This document shows, one piece after another, positions 30,801 to 42,800 of a stretch of 64,000 bases of DNA (its first letter is position 1; every line of letters starts with the position of its first letter). The stretch covers positions 9,956,382 through 10,020,381 of the forward strand of contig CM049317.1 of NCBI GenBank assembly GCA_026874595.1, read 5' to 3'. Below the pieces are notes generated by a model that was not told where the DNA came from, made no database searches, and was given only the letters and a program-made list of their open reading frames with translations. The position numbers and the translations under genes were made by a program. This DNA comes from Sipunculus nudus (lineage: Eukaryota; Annelida; Sipuncula; Golfingiida; Sipunculidae).

Positions 30801-33800
30801 TATCAGGTGTGACTTACTTCTAGCGTTTTTCATTTTCAGAGAATACTGGTTATCAGGTGTGACTTACTTCTAGCGTTTTTCATTTTCAGAGAATACTGGT
30901 TATGAGGTGTGACTTACTTCTAGCGCTTTTCATTTTCAGAGAATACTGGTTATCAGGTGTGACTTACTTCTAGCGTTTTTCATTTTCAGAGAATACTGGT
31001 TATCAGGTGTGACTTACTTCTAGCGTTTTTCATTTTCAGAGAATACTGGTTATCAGGTGTGACTTACTTCTAGCGTTTTTCATTTTCAGAGAATACTGGT
31101 TATCAGGTGTGACTTACTTCTAGCGTTTTTCATTTTCAGAGAATACTGGTTAACAGGTCTGACTTCTAACGTTTTTCATTTTCAGAGAATACTGGTTATC
31201 AGGTCTGGCTTACTTCTAGCGTTTTTCATTTTCAGAGAATACTGGTTATCCATCTTCTTGTAGATCGTGGTTCTTGAATCCTGTTCTCGTCCTTTCCCCT
31301 CTCCTGTACTGATCAAGACATCCACAGCGTAAACCTCGTGGACGTCAAACTCACACTTCTCATGTTCTTTTCTGTAAAAGATAACAGATGATCAATTTTA
31401 AAACCAAAACGTTCTAAGAATTTCAATCCTTCTAATTTCATTTCTACAAAGTTTAATTCCAAAGCCTTTTTTTTTAAATTATCAGAATTTTTAAAATTTT
31501 CTTTTTAAAATTTTCATTAAGTCCTTAAAGAAAATTATAGGCAGTATTGTGATCTAACCACAGATGGGGCCTGAACAGTGGAGACGTAGAACACTGCGCT
31601 CTTTGCTGGTAACCGAGGTTTGATACTTGGCATGGCTATGAGTTGGTTATAGTTGCCAATAAAGGTTTTAGTTATAGTTATAGAGGTTTACTACAGTTGC
31701 CCCAGTTTCCTCCACCTCTAAATACTGTCAAACACCATCATCCAAGCCATGAAGAGTGCCTTGTATTAATTATTCTTACAAGTTGTACGACCAATGTAAA
31801 AAAATAACAAGGGACCTATGGGTCACGACGCTCAGCTGTTATATATGATAAAAAAATATTATTTAGAAATGAGGCACATGCTGGTTTTGTGTGGTAATAA
31901 ATATAAGCTGTATTATGAGTTGTTGTTGTTTAGCTTATGTATGATTTTGATAGTACCTTTGGAGACAGGGAAGAGGATTGATTTCATTTATTTTATTAAC
32001 AAATGGAGTACTACTGTCACACAGATTTTGACTTGGCCATATAACTTATAAGCAGAACATATAATATAAGAGTTTAACTATTTATTAAAAAAATTACAAA
32101 TATTGTCCCAAATATAATTTTTATTAAAAATAATAAGAGAATCATATGATTTTTTAAAATGAAATATAACTGATATGATTATTAAAATAATATTAAAGAA
32201 TATATTCATGAATGCATTCATGAATACATTTTGAAAGTATTTGCACGAGTATTCATATACTTTCATTTTTACCTGAATTCCCATTCTTTATGCAAGAAAT
32301 TTTATAATGGAGTACATAATCATATTCGTATTTAAATACAATTACAAAGTATTTGCACCATGTCTGGTATTTATTTAGTTTTCACCAAACAATGATGTTG
32401 AGAATCCAGAATATACAAATTTCACACATTTAAATAATGATCATAAGTACCTGGTTTTATGGCTTTTATTTATATTATAAAATAACTGTAAAAAATTCAT
32501 TTTGGACTAATTTCACATCAATGTACACACTAGACACAGTAGGAATCTAGATTAATATTATCAACTGCATCTTTGTCTATCATTAATTTCCTTCATATAA
32601 TCCTTAATGATTAGTAATGAATAATATGATTTACTTCTTTATCATTAAAAATGAACTGAAAAATGCCATAGGTGACTGCATGGTGTTATTTGGAATATGT
32701 GACATTCTACCCATCGATACAAGATTCTTATATCATCAGTAACTGCAAGTTAATTTCCTGTTATTATAAACTAACAAATTCCTTTTCTATTTTTCTTTAA
32801 TTTGTTATTAAAAACCAATAAAAATTTATTAATTTATTGTTTATTGTTATGTTGTTGGTTAAAACTACTAGATGAGTTGGGTTGAACACCTGGATCAACT
32901 GTGGCTGGCCATAAGCTGCCTGGATTCTCCCCTCAAGTGTGCATAATTTGATGAAAGGTCAACAAGGTCAACATACAGGTGACTCAAGAGGGGCTGGAGA
33001 GAGCCAAAGTCTGACAGGGTCTCATAAAAAACATTAATAAAAGCTACAATATTTGGCAAATTTCTTTCAGCTTTCTAAACTAAAAAGCTGAAATCCTTAT
33101 GTGTGCATGATATGAAATTATATCAACAGTACTCACGGGAAACAAACGTGCCTTGGTCACAGTTGGGCAAAATTTAAGGTACTAATTTTATATTTATACT
33201 AATAACTTATAAAATTTGAAAAATTCAGAACTAATTTTGGGTATTCAATTGAATCTTGATTAAATAATGTTACATCCCTGACAAAAAAATCTCTAGCTTC
33301 AGCAATGCCCTTGTTAAGGGAGTAAATATATTTCTTGATTTTTTACAAAGTGCATTATGTTTGGGCCCATAACTTAAAAAAATACACAATACTGACATCA
33401 TTTCTGGCATGTGCATAGTGAATGTATAGAAAAATATGTATATTATATATGATCAAAGTCAGATCAGTGGTTTTGATATTAGGCAGTCTTAAAGTGTAAC
33501 ATTGGGTTTTTAATGGAAAAATGTTTTTCATTGATATCTCGAAGGAAGTCCTAGTGACCAAATTCTTGACATGGTAGGGGATTTTGGAGAAATCTAACTG
33601 TATGCCAAATTTAAGGAACTTAGAGCTGAAGCTCGGGAGCTGAGCTCCAGCAAACTGCATAACACTAGCAATATATGACATGGTGCTTGAAAACTTGAAT
33701 AAAATCTACAGTTTTTGATCAACTGGTTTCAAATTTTTGGTGTTAACAGTTGAAATGCTAACAAAAACATGCTGTGAAAATTAAATCCACAGCAGTTACA

Positions 33801-36800
33801 GCAAAAAAACGTGCCATGGTCAAAGTTGGGCAAAATTTAAGGTACCAATTTTTTTTTTTTGCTAATATTTTTAAAAATTTAAAAGATTTTGATCTAATTT
33901 TGGGTATCCAATTTAATTTTGATTAATAAAAGTAATATTACTGGAAAAAAAGTGCTTAGCTTTAACAAGTTTTGTGTTAAGTGATAAAATTTCTTTCCTG
34001 ATTATTTACAAAATGCATTATGTTTGGGCCCATAACTTTTTTAAATTAAATAATACAGACCTAATTTCTGGCATGTGCATAGGAATTATATAGAGGATTA
34101 TTTATAGGAAATATGAGGAAAAACAGATGAGTGGTTTTGATATTAGGCAGTCCTAAAGTGTGAAAATAGGTTTTTAATAAAAAATTGAGGTTTTTCCTTA
34201 ATTTCTCAAAGGAATGAAGTCGCAAAGACCCAGTTTTCGGCTTGGTAGGAGATCTTGGGGACATCTAACATTATGCTCAATTTTTTATTCCTAGGTCTTA
34301 CGGTTTCAAAACGTGCCACATCTACGGACGGACGGACGGACAGACGGACGGACGACGGACAATGGACCACGACTATAGCTCAGATGACTTATAGTCAGCT
34401 GAGCTAAAAATATATACTTTCTAACCATAAAACAATTAGCTATCAGCAGCTGGCATTACCTCTGTGCTTCATTAGGATTCAATATAACAGCTTTTTCTCC
34501 ATCTATCACATGCTGCTTCAGCTGGTGTGATAACATGCCTACAACAAAGAGAATTATCTATCAAACTTTTGTCCATTCCCTCTTATCATTCTGTGCAGAG
34601 GCTGCAGATAATTTTCCCCATCTGAATTTTGATTCATTTCTTTGTCTTGTAGCTGATCTGGTCCAATTAGTCAATGCTCTTTCCTAATGTTCTTGCATGT
34701 AAGATAAGGTTGTTTAAGATCTGGTGACTGGCCTTTATTTACACAAAATCTTAATTTTACAGCTTAGCAGGCGCAATCAGTAAAACATTAAAAACTAGAC
34801 ATTTCTTGGCACCGCAGGTGCCAGAGAATCCCCAGACATAGTAGCCCCCCCCTAAAGAATAGGCCCCCATTTTTAGCAGCATATACTGACACTTGGCATA
34901 TTTATTGTTTCTTCCATCTATCAATCCACAATCTTGTTGAAGATGTTGGTCCTGTAACCTTGATCTTTTTAAAGATGTGTCCTGTGACCTTGACCTTTGA
35001 CCTCATGACCCCAAAATCAATTTGGGTCTTGCTTTTTCAATGGGACATATACAAGTCAAGTTTGATATCTATACATCAATAAAGCAGGAATTATCATCCA
35101 GAAACTAATTTTTGGACAGATGGCTCCTGTGATCTTAACCTTTGACCTTGTGACCTCAAATTTGATAGGGTTCTTCCTCTCTTGGTAGGGGAAGTATATG
35201 TGCAAGATGAAAGATCTGAGATGAAATGTTTTGCTGAAAATGCATCCACATCTTTTTAAAGATATGTCCTGAGACCTTGACCTTTGACCTCATGACCCCA
35301 AAATCAATTTGGGTCTTGCTTTTCCAATGGAACATATACAAGTCAAGTTTGAAATCCATACATCAATAAAAGCAGAAATTATCATCCAGAAACTAATTTT
35401 TGGACAGATGGCTCCTGTGACCTTCACCTTTGACCTTGTGACCTCAAAATTGATAGGGGTCTTCCACTCTTGGCAGGTGAACTATATGTGCAAGATGAAA
35501 GATCTGAGATGAAATGTTTGGCTGAAAATGCATCCACAATCTTTTTAAACAGGTTTCCTGTGACCTTGACCTTTGATCTCATGACCCCATAATCAATTCT
35601 GGTCTTGCTTTTTAATGGGTCAAATACAAGTCAAGTTTGAAATCCATACATCAATAAAAGGAGGTATTATCATCCAGAAACTAATTTTTGGACAGATGGC
35701 TCCTGTGACCTTCAACTTTGACCTAGTGACCTCAAAATTGATAGGGTTCTTCCTCTCTTGGCAGGTGAACTATATGTGCAAGATGAAAGATCTGAGATGA
35801 AATGTTTGGCTGAAAATGCATCCACAATCTTTTTAAAGATGTGTCCTGTGAACTTGACCTTTGACCTCATGACCCCAAAATCGATTCGGGTCTTGCTTTT
35901 CCAATGGGTCAAATACAAGTCAAGTTTGAAATCCATACATCAATAAAAGAGAAATTATCATCCAGAAACTAATTTTTTGACAGATGGCTCCTGTGACCTT
36001 CACCTTTGACCTTGTTAAGTCAAAATTGATAGGGGTCTTCCTCTATTGGCAGATGAACTCTATGTGCAAGATGAAAGATCTGAGATGAAATGTTAGGCTG
36101 AAAATGCATCCACAATCTTTTTAAAGATGTGTCCTGTGACCTTGTCCTTTGACCTCACGACCCCAAAATCAATTGGAGTCTTGCTTTTTCAATGGGACAT
36201 ATATAAGTCAAGTTTGAAATCAATACATCAATAAAAGCAGGAATTATCATCCAGAAACTAATTTTTGGACAGATAGCTCCTGTGGCCTTGTGACCCCAAA
36301 ATTGATATGGATGTTCCACTATTGGCAAGTGATCTATATATTCAAGATGGAAGACCAGGGATGAAAGTTTGGCTTAAAATGCATCCACAGTATCTTTTAA
36401 GATGCCAGTCCAGTGACCTTGACCTTTGAACTCATGACCCTAGAACCTATAGGGTTCTTACTTTAGTGGTGGGTCATACATAAGTCATGTTTGAAATCCA
36501 TATGGCTATCAACACTGGAGATATCATAAGAGGTGTGTGATTTTCACCATATATGGCAATATTCAAGGTCAAGGTCACTCTCATAGGAAAGGTCATGACC
36601 CCAATTTAAATAAACATCATCCCATAACCCATACCTATGTATATGCGTAATATAAAAGAAATCTGTCCATTAGTTTTTGACTTATAATGCTCACAGTACT
36701 GTAGGTTGGCAATTTTAGGGGTATTAAACGGCAAGAAAACAAGTAAAGAATAATTGGTGGCGCCACCAGTTTCTGGAACATGACAACCCTATCCATGATC

Positions 36801-39800
36801 TTCCATCAACTTGATTTTGGGATAAATCCATGCAAGATTTCTTGAGATATTAAAGAATTTGTGTGATTTTCCCCAAAATTTGACCTATTCAAGGTCAAGG
36901 ACACTCTCCTAGTAGAGGTCATGACTTCATTTTAAATAGGCGTTGTCCTCTTACCCATATCTATACATATACCAAGTTTGGTAAAGTTCCGTGAAATATT
37001 TTTTGGGTTATCACACCAACAAGATTTATATGCGGCGGCAGCGGGACCGGTATGAAAACAGTATCCCCCGACTTTGTCGGGGGATACATTTAATTAGTAT
37101 TACTGACTGATATAAGAACATGATTCTTCATAAGACAGTTTAAGACTGATGACAGAAGAGATTGATACCCAATTTTTTTTATACCTTTTTTTAATATTAA
37201 TTTTAACAAAGTTGTTTAGCACTGGAGAAATTCTGGGAAATTTGATAGACAGAAAAGATGACACGTAAGAATTTCACCTTCAATAAAAACTTATTTTGTA
37301 TTTTATATTTATAAAAAAAAATTATTTTGTGATTTACAAAAGATTTTAAAATAAACCCGATTTCAGACCTACCTTCTATTGGTTTGCATTCATATGATTC
37401 TGCTACTTTCTGGATAGTGTCTGTTACTTGGTAATTCTGAAACAAACACATTAGGAATGGTTGTGCAAAAACAGGTTGGTTGCAAAAAGAATATATATAT
37501 ATATGCCATGCTCAAATATAAAAAAAAAAAACATATGCACAGTCAAAAAGTTATCATGTTCTGGAAAACTTGTATATCTGCAGATTTGACCTTGAAGATC
37601 ACATTCAAGGTCACCAATTCTCATTTTCTTCCAAGAATTTCATGGAAATCATGTTTAAAGTTTAAGGAAAAATTCTTTTGCACTTCAAAAGTTAGAGGTC
37701 ACAATGATTCTATAGATTTGGCAGATTAAGAACTTGTGTATGAAACTGGAGGAGAAAATATGCTATACATAAAATGTTTTAGGGGTCAAGAGTATCATAG
37801 GATTCAACAGATTTGACCTTGCACTGGTCAAGGTCATCAGTTTTCAAACTTGTCTAAGAACATGTCAAACTTGAGCACTTCTAAAGTCATGGGGATTACA
37901 AGATTCTTAATTTTGACAGATGTGATCCTGAAGATCAAGAGCAAATTAACCAGCACTTAAACCCATCTGACAACTTGGTGGAAACAACCTGTATAATTTT
38001 AGGGGAAATAATGCAATACTTAAACAGTTCAAAAGAAATTCTAAAGACAATGAACATGATAAAGGCAAAGCTGACAATAAGAATACTGCCAACCCCAACC
38101 AATACCTGAAATGTTACTGAGTAGTTTTCTCAACACAAGGATGTTTATACAATATACTTTATCATAAGATAAAACTCACCTCATTGCCAGGTTTAACTAA
38201 TCGGAGGGCGGCTTCTGCAGCTTGGTGGGCGGCCATCATAACGTCAGCTTTTCTTCCTGTTATCTTGTTATCCTGAAATACACATTAAACAATGAGGATC
38301 CAGGCAGATGTCAAATGCGGCAAAAAATGCCCTATAAATTATCATCTAAAGTGTAGCAACAGCGAGCATAAATGAACAGAACATAAGCAGATCCCGGTGG
38401 GGGGGGGGGATCTCGGTGCAACCATTTTCGAGGGTTAAGGCCATTTTTTTTTGGCCTGGACCCCTCTTTTCCGGACCTTGGACATTTTTTTAAATTTTTC
38501 ATTAGTACTCCTCCAAGGTCTGTTCAGAAATACATATTTGGACTTCTTTTTAAAAACAGTCATGTTTTAATATTGTGACAACAGCAAAACTGAGGAAGTA
38601 ATTTATATAAAAATTGAGTTTCAAGTCTTTTACTAAGAACATGTATGCAAAGTTTATGTCAAATATATTGGGTAAAATATGGTTATTGTTCAAATATGCC
38701 TTTCCTTGAGAGATCAACTTTGAATAGAAGTAAACTCCAGCAGCAGTCTAAGTTGACTGATGTGATATGTTAGCCCTGTGTCATGTAGTTTGATATTTAC
38801 TTGGCATAAAGAGCTCTTTCATACAAACTAGAAATCTGTTTTCTAAGGAATGCGAACCTCCCCCTACTGTGGGATGCTCCCAAAACTGTGTTTATTTTCA
38901 CTTATTCTTGTGAATATTCCTTGATGATCTTCCCGAATCCCGACCATGGATCAACACCAAAATCTTATTGATCATTCACTTGCCCATTCCCTGAAAATTT
39001 CATGAGATTCAATTAACTATTGTATGGGTTACGTTGTGAACAAACACACACGAACAGGGATGAATGTATACCCTCCATGCATAGGCATAAAAGAGCTCTT
39101 TTAAACAAACTAGAATACGGGTAGTCGACAAGAGACTACATGTATCCGCCAAAATCAGAGTAGGACGGGTTAAGTGAAGCATGGATTGAGTGGCAAGGGG
39201 AAATAGCGTTACATGTGTTACATATTAGAATGGATGTGTGCCACGTAAACATGATTGTTGGTTGCGCAACCTGTTATTTGAACGAGAAACTATCCAAGAT
39301 GTAAACACATGCAAAATTTCAGGTTGAAAAGTCATACCACTGCAGAGTTATGAGTGATTTTATCCAACAGCAGACAAACAGATGGATGCTGTGCAAAAAA
39401 GGCTGCAGGTGGCACCACCATTTTTGTGTATGTTATAAAGCAAGGGCTACATTTGTGTAAATTTTTTTCCTGATTAGTCAAATGAGTATAGAGATATAAG
39501 CATTAATGTCCGCAGCGTGAACATGAATGAAGCTGGCGCCACCTGTCATAAAATCAAGAAAGCTATCCAGGATGTATACGCATGCCGATTTACAGGTAAC
39601 AGATGCACAAATGGACGCTGGACAGAGAGGAAAGGTCAGAGGTCAAGGCCAACTGGTGTGGCACCAGTTCACATGTGACCCGATAATTGGTGTAAGTTTC
39701 AGAAAAATCCGTCCAGTAGTCTCAGAGGAGTTCTCCGGAAACGAACGCGGCAGGGGTGGCAGCAGAACCCGGTCAAAAACATAGTATCCGCAAAACTTTG

Positions 39801-42800
39801 TTTTGGTAGATACAATAATGCTCACCTTTGATGCTCCAACCACAAATGTGTGGGCCAAAACAGCAATAAAGCCATCTATGTGTGCTCCCAGGTCACTGAA
39901 ACAAACAAACAGGACCCATATTTCAGCTGGTGATCCAAGTATCAATGAGCCCATATAATGGGGTTGTCGTAATATCATGGTGAAGCTATTTTTTCATGAT
40001 ATAAATCTTTTCATTGTTTTGCAAGGAATCCATTTTTGAGACCTTACTGTGAAGTAATCTACAAAGACATTATCACATTATTTAATATGCATGTTAAATC
40101 TTAACAACCATGAGACCCATGAAACAGAATAGAAATCCTTGTCCCCTATAGGCAGATAAAAATGAAAAATTATTCATAATATCAATCTTTTTTCATTATG
40201 AACCTACAGGTGTGGTTATGTGAGTGATGTATTACAACCCTCCAGCTGTGTGGATGAGGCATCTCATTTACAAAGGTTTCATTTTTACCACCATCACGAG
40301 GGGAGGGTTATGTTTCTGGTGGTGTTGGTTTGTCTGTGTGTTTGTACGTCTGTTAGCAACATTACACAAAAAGTCACTTGATTTAAAAACATCAGATTTT
40401 GATGAAATTTTCAGGATTGCTCGGCAATGAAACTGAAAACCACCGATTAAATTTTGGGGTTGATCAATGCGTAAATAAACCAGGAATGAGTGTTTTGTGG
40501 GGTTTTATAGCACATTTGTGTAAACTGGGATGTAACATGTTATGATATGGCCTTCTTTGGAGTGCGAGTCGTGATGTCAAAGAGTAAAATGTCACTCCAT
40601 GTGAATGTGCAGGTTCCCTGAAAGGTGTCAGTAAATCAACATAAACAAGGGAATTAGTTTTACAATGGTCAATTGTTTAGTTGTGTGAATGTATTTAGGG
40701 CTGGTTAGTCATCGCATTGTAAGTTTACTTACATTTTTACCATGTCGCCATCTGCTATTATGACGTCTGGATCACTCTTCAGAGGTGAGAAGTGACAGAC
40801 TGTGTTATTTACTGATATGCAGGTAGGGAAGGCAATACCTGAAGAAAAGATAATATACATAATGTATTTGAATGTCACTAAATGGAGCAATAAGGTCATA
40901 CACTTTCGTTATGTTACTGACATATAATGATTCAACATGTGACAAAGGATAATCCTCTTGTGTCATATTTCAACTCTGTTCTTACTCCCAATCTTCTCAG
41001 CAGAATAAATAATCCTTCGAAGACCTCTTTATATAAAACCTCAACCTATCCCACTATATTAAAACAATTTTAAATGAACTCATGGTTTTGGTGTATGCAT
41101 TAACTATAAGTATAACAGGAACTTTGTAACAAATTCAAATAGGGGCCTATCTGCATGAATTATGATGATAGCTGTTGTGTAATACTTCATTTGGTAAGAG
41201 CTAGTTTATCAAAAGGTCACTGAGACTGATAATTTAAAGGTCAGTAAATTAATATACCTTTTTTCATTTCCTTCTCTTTCTTGTAGACTTTAGCAGTCTC
41301 TTCTGCCAGCAGTTTATCACCAAGCTCGCACAAGGCTAGAACGGACTCCTCCGGCTTGCACTTCTCCATAAGCTGCTTCATTATTCCTAAAATAATAAAC
41401 GATAATTAGTAAAATGCCAAATCCTTTTATTTATTTAAGTAAGAATTATTATGGCTGTACTGGCTGGAACCTGCATGTACCTATGACTGCCACCAGGAAA
41501 AATTGTTCTATCAATCTACTTGTAAATGTCATGAACGGTCAGTAATGTTGGTAGTTGCTTCCTTGATCACAATCGGTCACTGACAAGATATCAGCAACCG
41601 ATGATTGATTATTCCATGATCCATCAGTAAAAATTGGTTGACTACTAGAAACAAGAAATTTCTGATTGAATATATACCTGTAAATCCTCTCAGATATATA
41701 AACCTAATACTGAATTTTATTGTTAAAGCTAATAAGTCTATAGCTTACATGTGTATATAGTAAACTGAAGTGGGAATCAGTTAATTAAAGAGATTGATCT
41801 AAAGTTTGTTTGCATAAATCTTATGAAAGCATACCCTCTCTCATCATTAAGCCCAGTCTTTGTGAAAAACTATGAAATCGATTATGGCAATGCAAAATGG
41901 ATCATCTGATCGTCTGCGTCAGCTGACTGAATATTGATTATATTCGATCATTGGTCCCAACACTACCAGTCAGATTAAAACAAGACCTAAATTTAATACA
42001 GCCAGAAACATTGGACCAAGAGAATTAAATTTTAACTGATGTAAGGTTAAGAGTTTTTCCCAAAATCTACAGGCAGATACAAAGCTAGGAATTAAGTCTT
42101 GAGACAAGTCTGACCAGATTGACAATCCTACAAGATCACTATGGGCATCTCATGAAATATATTGTACTTGTACCTTGTATGGTTTCTCTCCCCAGTCATG
42201 GCCGACTAGCAGCTCTGAGAAGTTGATGGAATATACAAGGTCCCATCCTCACCAGTCCTACAGGACCGGGGATGGGGTTAATCTTCAACATGGTGGAAGG
42301 GGACTGCACCTCAGGTCTCCATGGAGACATTAGGCTCCCATATGCCACAGCGACAATCCAACAAATCAGGTCAAACAACCTACTTGGTCAAAGTGTCTCA
42401 TGTTGAGAATTAGTATCACTGTTTATTTGATCTCAAGTATTTAATATGACCATCTGCATAATCTGAACAAGGCTATATACTGTTGTTGCCTTTTTCCAAT
42501 GCTGAAATTTTGCGATATCTTCATTTTGAACGTTTCACAAGGGTTTCTTTTTGTGACTTCACCAGAACCTGTCAAATCTAAGTATAGCAGGTTCTGCATT
42601 GATTTAAAATTTAGAAAAAAATCCAACAATACCTAATTTATGGTTCAGTCATTAAATTAAAGACTTGTATCACAGTCAATACACATTAAGGTCTGTGTGT
42701 ATAGCTAATGCATGGGCCAGTTATAAAACTAGGCAAAAATTAGCTTGCTGATGAGGTTGTTTACAGAGGTCATCTATGTTGATGGGGCATCTTATTCCCA

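Noticed and set aside
29950-31206. Tandem array as a row of genuine alternative exons
   Set aside because: Units lack their own acceptors and are 50 bp, so they change frame; only the unit at 31214 is joined to the coding exon.
39527-39978. Separate genes of 85 and 111 residues
   Set aside because: They are built from element 5 plus PA2G4 exon 4 read through its splice sites.
42196-42378. Small coding gene on -
   Set aside because: No recognisable domain; the less AT-rich block could be an old repeat, but I found no partner copy.
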